NCBI GenBank assembly: GCA_964588995.1
Contig: CAZPQM010000014.1
Coordinates: 1 to 55,135 of the forward strand
Length of the DNA stretch: 55,135 nucleotides
Direction of reading: 5' to 3'
Source: CAZPQM01 sp964588995
GTDB lineage: Bacteria; Pseudomonadota; Alphaproteobacteria; Rickettsiales; UBA8987
The translations under genes and the position numbers were made by a program. Each line of letters starts with the position of its first letter. The first letter of the stretch is position 1. Of this stretch, positions 26,887-35,542 are shown piece after piece. The notes beneath the pieces are model-generated. The model worked only from the letters and a program-made list of their open reading frames with translations. It was not told the DNA's origin and searched no databases.

Positions 26887-27705
26887 ATGGCGAAACCGAC
26901 CCATAAATTTCATTTAGTTGATCCCAGCCCTAACCCCATTCTGGCAACCATCGGTATTTTCCTGCTTGCGGTCGGTGGTTTAATGGTTATGCATAACAAA
27001 CCCCATGCCGGGGTCGTTTTCGGCGTTTCCACCATTTTCCTCGTGCTCGTGCTGTATAAATGGTGGGGCGATGTGATTAAGGAAGGGCTTTTTGATAAGG
27101 CGCATAATAACGTCGTGCAAACCGGGCTACGAATCGGTATGGCGCTGTTTATCCTGTCCGAGGTCATGTTTTTCTTTGGCTTTTTCTTCTCTTTTTTTAA
27201 AGCCGCTTTGATGACACCGGATATTATCGGCGATGATTTCTGGCCGATTCGCGAGCGCATCTGGCCACCTGAAGGAATCAAGACGTTTGACCCGTTTGAC
27301 CTGCCGCTGTTGAACACGCTGATTCTACTATTATCAGGCACCACGGTAACCTGGGCGCATTATGCGCTCCTCCATAATGAACGCAGAAACCTGCAGATCG
27401 CGCTTGCCATGACCGTTGGACTAGGCCTGCTCTTTTCCGGATTTCAGGCTTATGAATATAGTCATGCAGCCTTTGGTCTTACCGATGGAGTGTATGCGGC
27501 AAATTTCTATATCGCTACCGGATTTCATGGCCTGCACGTAATTATCGGTACGCTGTTCCTTGCCGTATGTCTGTGGCGTTCGCGGGATCCGAACCAGATG
27601 ACGCCGGAGGCACATCTCGGATTCGAATTCGCCGCATGGTACTGGCATTTTGTAGATGTAGTCTGGTTGTTTTTGTTTGTCGTGGTCTATATCTGGGGTA
27701 GCTGA
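26887..27705 (+). CDS. coxC: Cytochrome c oxidase subunit III
   Basis: Subunit III stabilises the oxidase and its oxygen access. The 272-residue, seven-helix protein begins KPTHKFHLVDPSPNPI, a hallmark of the alphaproteobacterial subunit. It has LSEVMFFFGFFFSFF with the conserved helix-3 Glu, IWPPEGIKTFDP, and the C-terminal WYWHFVDVVWLFLFVVVY. GGAG is present 8 bases before the ATG at 26887. It lies 15 bases after ctaG. Confidence 0.97.
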   Translation: MAKPTHKFHLVDPSPNPILATIGIFLLAVGGLMVMHNKPHAGVVFGVSTIFLVLVLYKWWGDVIKEGLFDKAHNNVVQTGLRIGMALFILSEVMFFFGFFFSFFKAALMTPDIIGDDFWPIRERIWPPEGIKTFDPFDLPLLNTLILLLSGTTVTWAHYALLHNERRNLQIALAMTVGLGLLFSGFQAYEYSHAAFGLTDGVYAANFYIATGFHGLHVIIGTLFLAVCLWRSRDPNQMTPEAHLGFEFAAWYWHFVDVVWLFLFVVVYIWGS

Positions 27706-27710
27706 TTGGT

Positions 27711-28085
27711 TTGCATACCGTTCTTAAAACGCTCTACAGCATAATCCGGCTACGATGCCCCAATTGCCAGCGTGGCAAGCTTTATGCAAAACCGTTTAAA
27801 CCAAACCCTTATTGCCGCCATTGCGATACGATTTATCAGCAGGAAAAGCTCGGTGACGGCCCGGCCTACCTGACGGTTGCGATTGTCGGACACCTTTTAA
27901 TCGCGCCCGTATTTTACGTCGAACGGCTATATCAACCTTCCATGCTCACGCACATGGCGCTATGGATTCCATCAGTGCTGATTCTTTCTTTTATTATTCT
28001 GCATTATTGTCGCGCTTTTTTTATCGCCATGCAATTCCATTTCCAAAAGGATGGTGACCCGCCTACGGATGGGCTGGATGATTAG
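27711..28085 (+). CDS. DUF983 family zinc-ribbon membrane protein
   Basis: This 124-residue protein starts with TTG because no ATG is available before the first motif. Two CxxC pairs (CPNCQRGKLY and CRHCDTIY) form a likely zinc ribbon at residues 16-40, then GDGPAYLTVAIVGHLL opens two membrane helices. The family is regularly placed between coxC and surf1 in alphaproteobacteria, so an oxidase-related role is inferred, but its biochemical function is unknown. The stop overlaps the start of surf1 by 8 bases. Confidence 0.85.
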   Translation: MHTVLKTLYSIIRLRCPNCQRGKLYAKPFKPNPYCRHCDTIYQQEKLGDGPAYLTVAIVGHLLIAPVFYVERLYQPSMLTHMALWIPSVLILSFIILHYCRAFFIAMQFHFQKDGDPPTDGLDD

Positions 28086-28767
28086 GCGTTGGTCTTTTTC
28101 GCTGTTTATTGCGGCAACGGTAACGCTCTGCATAACGCTGGGTCTATGGCAACTCGACCGACAGGAGGAGAAAAATGCGCTACTTGCCGGCTTCGAACAG
28201 GCACGTCAAGCGTCCCCTATTGAATTAGGCAACCAGCCCTATAGCGAGGTGCTTTACCGGCGCGTTTTTACCGAAGGCCACTACCTTCCGGAGCACCATC
28301 AATATATCGTAGGGCAGTATCGCGAGGGTGTGATGGGCTACCACCTGATCAGCCCATTTCGTACAGTAACTGACCGGCTGATTCTGATCAATCGCGGCTG
28401 GATCAGTGAGAAGCCTTTCCGTGATGCAGGTGCAACCGTTACACACGTATCCGGCAGCGTCATGCCACGCGGGAAAGAGCCGGCCTTTTTCATGCCTCAA
28501 CACCAGCCCGACCAAGGGGAATGGATTAATGCTGATGTCAAAGCAATCGCCGCCTATCTTTCTTATCTGCTAAACGAGCATGTCGAACCTGTGCTTGTGC
28601 AGCAATGGCCGGATGATAACCCATCGGCCCAGCCCATCGCTACCCAACCCCATTTTCATTTTCGTAACGACCATAGGCAGTATGCCATCACCTGGTTCGG
28701 TCTCGCTGCTGTCGTCACAATCATGTATGTTATCTTTATAATTAAAACCCGAAGGAATAACATATGA
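28078..28767 (+). CDS. surf1: SURF1 family oxidase assembly protein
   Basis: SURF1 helps insert heme a into subunit I. From the ATG at 28078 the protein has 229 residues, with an N-terminal helix ending GLWQLDRQEEKN, central YRRVFTEGHYLPEHHQYIVG, LINRGWISEKPF and a C-terminal helix within HRQYAITWFGLAAVVTIMYV. These are the family's conserved blocks. Earlier in-frame ATGs at 28051 and 28069 lie deeper in the preceding gene and would only add a polar N-terminal extension. The next gene starts at its stop codon (overlap of 4 bases). Confidence 0.93.
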   Translation: MIRRWSFSLFIAATVTLCITLGLWQLDRQEEKNALLAGFEQARQASPIELGNQPYSEVLYRRVFTEGHYLPEHHQYIVGQYREGVMGYHLISPFRTVTDRLILINRGWISEKPFRDAGATVTHVSGSVMPRGKEPAFFMPQHQPDQGEWINADVKAIAAYLSYLLNEHVEPVLVQQWPDDNPSAQPIATQPHFHFRNDHRQYAITWFGLAAVVTIMYVIFIIKTRRNNI

Positions 28768-30245
28768 CATCACCCTATGATGAGTTGACCCGCCGTTTCC
28801 ATCAGCTTGGCGCCATAAAGGAGACCATGGCTGTGCTGGAATGGGATAATGCGACGATGATGCCACGCGGCGGTATGCATGCCCGCTCGGAACAGTTAAC
28901 CGCACTGAATTCGCTGTGTCATGATCTGCTGAGTCAGGGTGATATGGAGGATCTGCTGCTGGATGCGGAAGATGATCCGCTCGAGGAGTGGCAGCATCGC
29001 AATCTCGAACTGATGAAGCATAGCTGGCTACATAAGACCTGCGTACCGGATACGCTGAGTAATGAGCTGATGAAAAAAGGTATTGAATGCGAACATATCT
29101 GGCGTGAAGCGCGTAAAGACAATGATTTTGAGCGCTATCTCCCCTACCAGCAAGAGGTCCTGCAGTTGGTCCGCGAGGTAGCCGATATTAAGGGGGATGC
29201 GCTTGATCTTTCGCCCTATGATGCGCTGCTGGATCAATATGATCCCGGCCGACGCAGTCAGACTATTGACGGCTTATTCAGCGAGCTGGCGGAGGCGTTA
29301 CCGCCCGTCATTGAGCAAGCGCTCAATCAACAACCCCCGCTTCCGACCCAACCCACAGCCCATTACCCCATCCCATTGCAACGCGAGCTCGCTCAGTCCA
29401 TGATGAAACAGCTTGGCTTTGACTTTAATCATGGTCGTCTAGATGAATCGTTGCACCCTTTTTGCGGCGGTATACCGGATGATGTAAGGATCACCACACG
29501 GTACGATGAAGGCGACTTTCTCTCCAGTTTGATGGGAATTTGCCATGAGACCGGGCATGCGCTTTACGAGCAGAACCTACCGAGAGCATGGCGGCGTCAA
29601 CCCATCGGCGATGCGCTTGGTATGAGCATGCATGAAAGCATGTCGCTCTTTATTGAAATGCAGCTCTGCCGTAGCCATGCTTTTTTTGAATATGCCGCGC
29701 CGATCATGCTGAAGACTTTTGGCGGTGATCCCGCTTTATGGCATCCGGATACCCTCTATCAGCAGCATGTTCGGGTGGATCCCAGCCTGATCCGCGTCGA
29801 TGCGGATGAGGTAACTTATCCCTGCCATGTGATGATTCGCTATGAGATTGAGAAAGCGCTGATCGAAGGGAAGTACGAATTTAAGGACGTACCGGACATC
29901 TGGAGCGCCCGGATGATGGAGCTTCTAAACCAAACGGTTAAGGGCTATGCTCACGGTTGCATGCAGGACATCCACTGGACGGATGGTGCCTTTGGATACT
30001 TCCCCACCTACACACTCGGTGCCTTAATGGCCTCTGCCTGGCGCGCAGCTGCCGAGGATGCACTTGGCCCGCTGGATGATAAGGTACGGCAGGGAGAATT
30101 TCAGCCTATTATTGACTGGCTGAAAACCACGCTTCATGCTGCGGGCTCACGTTATACCACGGATGAACTACTGGAGCGCGTTACGGGAAAACCTCTTGAT
30201 ATCTCCGATTATATGACGCATATAAAGAGCCGTTATTTAGGCTAG
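28764..30245 (+). CDS. M32 family metallocarboxypeptidase
   Basis: This is a 493-residue zinc carboxypeptidase of the Taq family, removing C-terminal residues from peptides. The active site HETGH is at residues 261-265 (ICHETGHALYEQ), with the downstream ligand glutamate in GMSMHESMSLFIEMQL. Other family blocks are WDNATMMPRGG near the N-terminus, DVRITTRYDEGDF and VDADEVTYPCHVMIRYEIE. It is translationally coupled to surf1 and followed by thrC after 6 bases, extending the oxidase operon. It has no signal peptide and is cytosolic. Confidence 0.96.
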   Translation: MTSPYDELTRRFHQLGAIKETMAVLEWDNATMMPRGGMHARSEQLTALNSLCHDLLSQGDMEDLLLDAEDDPLEEWQHRNLELMKHSWLHKTCVPDTLSNELMKKGIECEHIWREARKDNDFERYLPYQQEVLQLVREVADIKGDALDLSPYDALLDQYDPGRRSQTIDGLFSELAEALPPVIEQALNQQPPLPTQPTAHYPIPLQRELAQSMMKQLGFDFNHGRLDESLHPFCGGIPDDVRITTRYDEGDFLSSLMGICHETGHALYEQNLPRAWRRQPIGDALGMSMHESMSLFIEMQLCRSHAFFEYAAPIMLKTFGGDPALWHPDTLYQQHVRVDPSLIRVDADEVTYPCHVMIRYEIEKALIEGKYEFKDVPDIWSARMMELLNQTVKGYAHGCMQDIHWTDGAFGYFPTYTLGALMASAWRAAAEDALGPLDDKVRQGEFQPIIDWLKTTLHAAGSRYTTDELLERVTGKPLDISDYMTHIKSRYLG

Positions 30246-30251
30246 CATAAT

Positions 30252-31646
30252 ATGAAATTTATCAGCACACGCGGTCAGGCTCCCGTTCTGAGTTTTGAAG
30301 ACGTCGCCACCTCAGGCTTAGCTTCGGACGGAGGGCTGTATCTTCCGGAAAGCTACCCGAAATTTTCCGAGCAGGAAATTCGCGACATGGCTTCCCTGTC
30401 ATATCAGGAGCTAGCGCATCGGGTGATGTATCCGTTTGTTAAAGGGGCGCTGAGCAAAGCTGAGCTACAAACGATCATTGACCGCTCCTACAGCACCTTT
30501 CGGCACCCGGACATCGCGCCCCTGATCCCGCTGGAAGAGGGACATTACGTGCTCGAGCTGTTCCACGGCCCTACTCTCGCCTTCAAGGATTTTGCCCTGC
30601 AGTTTTTAGGCAATCTGCTGGATTTTTTCCTTGCACGTAAAGGACAGGATGTGGTGATTCTCGGGGCGACCTCGGGCGATACCGGCTCCGCAGCGATTGA
30701 AGGCTGCCGGGGTTGCAAGCATATTCAGCTGTTTATGCTGCACCCCTATAACCGCGTTTCGGATGTGCAGCGCAAACAGATGACAACCGTGCTGGCCGAT
30801 AATATTCACAATCTTGCCATTGGCGCGCCAAGCCACGGTAATTTTGATGATTGTCAGGATATGGTGAAGCATATGTTCCGCTATCCGGAGTTTCTGGGTG
30901 AACGCAAATTGACCGCCGTAAACTCCATCAACTGGGCTCGCATCATGGCGCAGATTGTCTATTATTTTTATGCGGCGCTGAAATTAGGGGCACCGGACCA
31001 ATCGATTTCCTTCTCCGTTCCGACCGGAAATTTTGGGGATATCTTTGCCGGGTACGTCGCCAAGCGTATGGGGCTTCCTGTTGCCAAGCTCATTGTCGCG
31101 ACCAATAAAAACGATATTCTCGATCGGTTCTTCAAGGCGAATGATTACTCCAAACAAGGCGTCACACCCACCACGTCACCCAGCATGGATATTCAAATCT
31201 CGAGCAATTTTGAGCGCATGCTTTTTGAGCTGCATGATCGCGATAGCAATCTGGTGCGTAACATGATGGAAGGCTTCACTCAGGATGGCAGGCTAACCGT
31301 TTCCAGCAAGGTCATCGATAAAGCGCGGGCGATTTTTGCAAGCCACGCCACCGATGATGCAAAAACCAAAGCAATCATACAGCAGGTCTATCAGGAACAT
31401 AATTATTTGCTCTGCCCCCATACGGCAACCGGCATCAATGCCAGTTGGACATATAAAGGTGATGAGCCAATCGTTACGCTTGCGACGGCGCACCCGGCCA
31501 AATTTCCCGAAGTGGTCGAAGCGGCCAGCGGGGTGGCGCCTGCCCTGCCCGATCATCTTGCTGATCTCTTCGAACGCGAAGAGCGTATGGTACCATTACC
31601 CAATGAGCTGGAAAGCGTGAAACGCTATATTCAGGAACATAGTTGA
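30252..31646 (+). CDS. thrC: Threonine synthase
   Basis: ThrC converts O-phosphohomoserine to threonine using pyridoxal phosphate. The 464-residue protein is of the longer fungal/proteobacterial class. The PLP lysine is K112 in HGPTLAFKDFALQFL, and the phosphate-binding ATSGDTGSAAIEG follows. NFGDIFAGY and the substrate loop TAHPAKFPEVVE are also visible. It begins 6 bases after the M32 peptidase gene. The other threonine genes are not in the window. Confidence 0.97.
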   Translation: MKFISTRGQAPVLSFEDVATSGLASDGGLYLPESYPKFSEQEIRDMASLSYQELAHRVMYPFVKGALSKAELQTIIDRSYSTFRHPDIAPLIPLEEGHYVLELFHGPTLAFKDFALQFLGNLLDFFLARKGQDVVILGATSGDTGSAAIEGCRGCKHIQLFMLHPYNRVSDVQRKQMTTVLADNIHNLAIGAPSHGNFDDCQDMVKHMFRYPEFLGERKLTAVNSINWARIMAQIVYYFYAALKLGAPDQSISFSVPTGNFGDIFAGYVAKRMGLPVAKLIVATNKNDILDRFFKANDYSKQGVTPTTSPSMDIQISSNFERMLFELHDRDSNLVRNMMEGFTQDGRLTVSSKVIDKARAIFASHATDDAKTKAIIQQVYQEHNYLLCPHTATGINASWTYKGDEPIVTLATAHPAKFPEVVEAASGVAPALPDHLADLFEREERMVPLPNELESVKRYIQEHS

Positions 31647-31648
31647 GT

Positions 31649-32227
31649 TTACGCGGAGCCGGCCACGTCGGAAAACATTAACGGGTTAACACCCAGCGAT
31701 TCACTCGCCTTTTCCCACAGCTGATCGATGGGGGTGTCAAACACTAATTCGCTGCTTGCCGGGGCGGTGAACCATCCATTGCTACGCACTTCCTGCTCAA
31801 GCTGCCCGGCACCCCAGCCGGAATACCCGATCAGCAGGCGGTACTTCTCCGGCCCCATATCGCGCGCGATCAGCTCAACCACTTCCTTATTTGAACTCAG
31901 ACACAGCCCGTCCGGCGTTTGCAACGTATGCTCCGACATATATTCTCTGGTATGCAGCACGAAAGCGCGACTCGTTTCAACCGGGCCGCCAAGAAATACA
32001 TTCAGCTTATCGTCCGGCAACTCCAAATCCTCGAGATTAGACATATCCAGAATTTCCTCCGGCGTGATGTCCGGTATGGCATGGTTGATGATGACCCCCA
32101 TGGCTCCCTCACGCGTATGCGCATTCATATAAATGACCGCGTGCCGAAAGCAACCTTCCTGTATCTGCGGTGTCGCGATAAGCAAATGGCCACTATAGGA
32201 GTTTTCATCTATAGCATAATTACCCAT
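31649..32227 (-). CDS. YqgE/AlgH family protein (DUF179)
   Basis: This is a 192-residue cytosolic protein of the UPF0301 family. It has SGHLLIATPQIQEGCFRHAV, AMGVIINHAIP, VFLGGPVETSRAFVLH and the C-terminal GYSGWGAGQLEQEVRSNGW, all family hallmarks. Members are linked to regulation (AlgH in Pseudomonas), but no molecular activity is established. ATG 32227 gives the normal length. A TTG at 32275 would add 16 atypical residues. It converges on thrC with a 2-base gap. Confidence 0.9.
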   Translation of the reverse strand: MGNYAIDENSYSGHLLIATPQIQEGCFRHAVIYMNAHTREGAMGVIINHAIPDITPEEILDMSNLEDLELPDDKLNVFLGGPVETSRAFVLHTREYMSEHTLQTPDGLCLSSNKEVVELIARDMGPEKYRLLIGYSGWGAGQLEQEVRSNGWFTAPASSELVFDTPIDQLWEKASESLGVNPLMFSDVAGSA

Positions 32228-32337
32228 GCCCTTATAATGAACGATTAAGCCGTGGTAGTAAATGCTCTTGATCAAGAGTTTGATAAATACTTGCAGTCGT
32301 TAAAAAAATACGTAATAACAGCTTTCCAAATTGAAAA

Positions 32338-32413
32338 GCCGCTTTAGCTCAGTTGGTAGAGCACATCATTCGTAATGATGGGGTCACGTGTTCGAGTCAC
32401 GTAAGCGGCACCA
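32338..32413 (+). tRNA. tRNA-Thr (anticodon CGT)
   Basis: A 76-base cloverleaf with an encoded CCA: acceptor GCCGCTT/AAGCGGC, D loop AGTTGGTAGA, anticodon stem CATCA/TGATG with loop TTCGTAA (anticodon CGT, reading ACG), and T loop TTCGAGT. It lies just upstream of the AT-rich DUF1853 gene. Confidence 0.96.
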
Positions 32414-32425
32414 TTATTTATCTGC

Positions 32426-33274
32426 ATGCACCCGCTTACTGCCAGTATACAACGCGATATCGAAGCGATTTGTGAGTTGCCTCCGCTACTTTCTTCCGGT
32501 CCGCTCGATGCATTTCTTCGGCAGGAGAAGCGTTTCTTTATGAAGAACGCCCTGGAGCATATTGACTATAATTTTCTGTTTAAACGTCAGTCTGTTGGCA
32601 GTTATTTTGAATCCTTAATTATCCAGCTACTCCAACAGCATACTTACATTGATTTATTAGGATATAATATTGTAATTACTGACAATACTATAACATTAAC
32701 TGAACTTGATATAATTTATAAGTATAATAATGTATTATATCATACTGAGCTATCATATAAATACTATCTTTATGATCCGAGTAGCAAACATGACCCATGG
32801 GTCGGGCCAAATAAAAAGGATACGCTTACACGAAGATTAAATAAATTTAATTATCAACTAGATGATAGACATAATGAAAGTATTTACACTCAGCTGCAAA
32901 ACACGTTGGAATCACCCCTTCCGGTTCATCATGATTTCCTATTGAAAGGGCGCATCTTTTTACCGGCTGGGCATACATTGCCTGCTCAGCATGATTTACA
33001 TGATAAACGCCCTGTAAGTTACTATTATCATTTAGGTAATCTACCAGATTTTATTCATACAGAGGGATATTACCGCCCGTTACTAAAACTGGAGTGGCTT
33101 GCCCCCATTGTCGACCAATCGAACCATAATTTACTCCGTGGCGATGCGCTGTTAGATTATGTGAAAGCGCATTTTGCGCAAACAAATCAATCCATATTAG
33201 TGGCGCAACTTCAACCCGATGGAGAAAAATACAGGGAATGCCATCGTTTTTACGTCGTGCATGATGCGTGGTAA
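32426..33274 (+). CDS. DUF1853 family protein
   Basis: This 282-residue protein starts 12 bases after tRNA-Thr. Its segments resemble DUF1853: an N-terminal QRDIEAICELPPLL, an LGELD-like TELDIIYKYNN, then HTELSYKYYLYD and WVGPNKKDTLTRRLNKFNYQL. The Asp followed by a Glu-x3-Lys-type pair (TELD...HTELSYK) has the look of a PD-(D/E)xK nuclease core, which is an inference. The middle third (about 32640-32900) is strikingly AT-rich compared with its neighbours, which suggests transfer into the tRNA site. No signal peptide or membrane helix. Function unknown. Confidence 0.65.
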   Translation: MHPLTASIQRDIEAICELPPLLSSGPLDAFLRQEKRFFMKNALEHIDYNFLFKRQSVGSYFESLIIQLLQQHTYIDLLGYNIVITDNTITLTELDIIYKYNNVLYHTELSYKYYLYDPSSKHDPWVGPNKKDTLTRRLNKFNYQLDDRHNESIYTQLQNTLESPLPVHHDFLLKGRIFLPAGHTLPAQHDLHDKRPVSYYYHLGNLPDFIHTEGYYRPLLKLEWLAPIVDQSNHNLLRGDALLDYVKAHFAQTNQSILVAQLQPDGEKYRECHRFYVVHDAW

Positions 33275-33319
33275 GCGCGTTAGGCGCTACACTCCATTAT
33301 TCACTAACCCATATTATGC

Positions 33320-35521
33320 ATGTTTCGTCGTATACTACCCCTCATCATCTCGCTTTCCGTACTCGCGATTACTGTTTATATCCGCTATCAGGAATTTCCT
33401 ATTGTAGAGCAAATTAAATATAAGGTTTTTGATACTTATCAGCAAAATAAGCCCAGAACTTACACCGACCTTCCAGTCCGGATTATCGATATTGACGATG
33501 AAAGCCTGAGTCGCTACGGGCAATGGCCTTGGCCACGAAATCTGGTTGCAGAGCTGATCGACAAACTGGCAGAAGCGGGAGCGGCAAGCATCGCGTTTGA
33601 TATCGTATTCGCAGAAAAAGACCGCACCTCGCCGGAAAATATCCTCCCCATCTGGCAACTGCGTGATGAGAGCTATGCCAGCATGATTAGCGGCCTGCCA
33701 CGGCATGATGAGGTGCTCGCGCAATCCATTCTGCGCGCGAACGTCGTGACCGGCTTCGTACTGATGCCGGACGCCACTAGCCAGCCTGAAGCCCCTCTGG
33801 TCAAGGCCGGCATGAGTTTTACCGGTCCTATGGGGGCAAAACCGCAGAAGCTACTGAATGATTATGGTGGAGCCATTCAGTCGCTTCAGCTGTTTCAGAA
33901 AGCGGCCAAGGGCAACGGCTCGTTTAACAGCAATCCGGATCTGGATGGTATTATTCGCCGTATTGATATTATCATGACGATGAACGGTGTACTCTACCCT
34001 ACACTCAGCGCTGAAAGCCTGCGAGTCGCTCAACGTGCCCGCAATTATTTGATCAAAATGGAAGGTACCGATGCCACTTCGAGCGACGTGACGAGAATTA
34101 CCAGTATCCGTGTGGGCGATTTCAATATCCCGACCGATAAGCAGGGCAAGCTGTGGCTCTATTACACGCCGAGCGTTGAGGAACGCTATATTCCTGCCTG
34201 GAAAATTCTGGAAGGGGTGTATGATGCTTCACAATTGGAGGGCTATATTCTCTTCCTCGGCACGAGTGCACAAGGGCTCCGTGATATCCGGTCTACGCCG
34301 TTAAATTCACGTGCGAGCGGGGTAGAAGTGCATGTGCAGGCGGTTGAGCAGATTATCACCGGCGAACATCTTAAACGTCCGGACATTGTCGAAGGGCTGG
34401 AACTGATCATAATGATCGTTGCCGGCTTAATATTAATGGCGATTATCAGCTTCGCCTCAGCGCTATGGGGTGCGGTATTTACCCTTCTGCTATTGGCTGG
34501 AGCACTGAGCTGTTCCTGGTATATGTTTGCGGAAAACCAGATTTTGATCGAACCGGTCTACCCCGCAATCACGATTATCCTGCTATACTTCACTATGTCG
34601 TTGTCGCGTTTTATCGCCTCGGAGAAAGAGCGCTATCAAATTCGTAACGCCTTTAGCCATTACATGTCACCCGTGCTGGTACAGCAACTGGCAAAGAACC
34701 CGCAAAGTTTGAAACTCGGCGGAGAAACCAAAAATCTGACCTGCTTATTTTGCGATATTCGCGGCTTTACCAGCATTTCGGAAGGCATGTCGGCTGAAGA
34801 ACTGACGCAGTTTATCAACCGTTTTCTTACTCCGATGACCGATGTAATCCTGTCACATAAAGGCACGATCGATAAATATATGGGTGATTGCATTATGGCG
34901 TTCTGGAATGCGCCGCTGGATGATCCCGAGCATCCGAAAAATGCTTGCAATGCTGCACTTAACATGCTGCAGGAATTAAAAAAACTAAATGCCGAATTAG
35001 AAGTCGAGCGAGAGATACGCATTGGCATAGGCATCAATACCGGTGAGTGTTCCGTCGGCAACATGGGCTCGGATCAACGTTTCGATTATTCCGTGCTGGG
35101 TGATAGTGTGAACCTTGCCTCGCGTCTCGAAGGGCAGTGTAAGCCCTATGGCGCGGCGATCATCATCGGCGCGAATACGGCTCAGGCTCTCGGTGATACC
35201 TTCTGTGTCGTCGAGCTCGATCGCATCCGCGTTAAAGGGAAGGATGAAGCGGAGACGATATATGCCTTGCTAGATGGTAATAATTTATCATCTGCCTATC
35301 AAGACTTTAAAGAGGATTTTTTATTCTTCCTTAAGACCTATCGCGCCCGTCAGTGGACTAAGGCAGCGCGTCAATTAAAGCAGATTCAACAACGCGAATA
35401 TGCTATTGAAGTATTGGACATAACTACCCTTTGCCAGACCTACCGCGACCGAATTACTGTGTTTCAGAAAACGCCGCCCGCTAAAAACTGGGACGGTGTC
35501 TACATCGCTACCAGTAAGTAA
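33320..35521 (+). CDS. CHASE2-domain adenylate cyclase
   Basis: This 733-residue membrane enzyme is predicted to make cAMP in response to a periplasmic signal. An N-terminal helix (5-21) leads to a large periplasmic CHASE2 domain (about 30-345). Three membrane helices follow (about 360-430), then a class III cyclase domain (about 470-650). Key residues are present: metal Asp479 (FCDIRGFTS) and Asp523 (KYMGDC), adenine-selecting Lys519 and Asp589 (RFDYSVLGD), and transition-state Asn598 and Arg602 (VNLASRLE). The Lys/Asp pair favours ATP over GTP. It points towards a FecR/Slam-like gene set and lies 5 kb from two cyclic-nucleotide-binding proteins. Confidence 0.93.
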   Translation: MFRRILPLIISLSVLAITVYIRYQEFPIVEQIKYKVFDTYQQNKPRTYTDLPVRIIDIDDESLSRYGQWPWPRNLVAELIDKLAEAGAASIAFDIVFAEKDRTSPENILPIWQLRDESYASMISGLPRHDEVLAQSILRANVVTGFVLMPDATSQPEAPLVKAGMSFTGPMGAKPQKLLNDYGGAIQSLQLFQKAAKGNGSFNSNPDLDGIIRRIDIIMTMNGVLYPTLSAESLRVAQRARNYLIKMEGTDATSSDVTRITSIRVGDFNIPTDKQGKLWLYYTPSVEERYIPAWKILEGVYDASQLEGYILFLGTSAQGLRDIRSTPLNSRASGVEVHVQAVEQIITGEHLKRPDIVEGLELIIMIVAGLILMAIISFASALWGAVFTLLLLAGALSCSWYMFAENQILIEPVYPAITIILLYFTMSLSRFIASEKERYQIRNAFSHYMSPVLVQQLAKNPQSLKLGGETKNLTCLFCDIRGFTSISEGMSAEELTQFINRFLTPMTDVILSHKGTIDKYMGDCIMAFWNAPLDDPEHPKNACNAALNMLQELKKLNAELEVEREIRIGIGINTGECSVGNMGSDQRFDYSVLGDSVNLASRLEGQCKPYGAAIIIGANTAQALGDTFCVVELDRIRVKGKDEAETIYALLDGNNLSSAYQDFKEDFLFFLKTYRARQWTKAARQLKQIQQREYAIEVLDITTLCQTYRDRITVFQKTPPAKNWDGVYIATSK

Positions 35522-35542
35522 ACGAACTGTCCGGATAAACGT

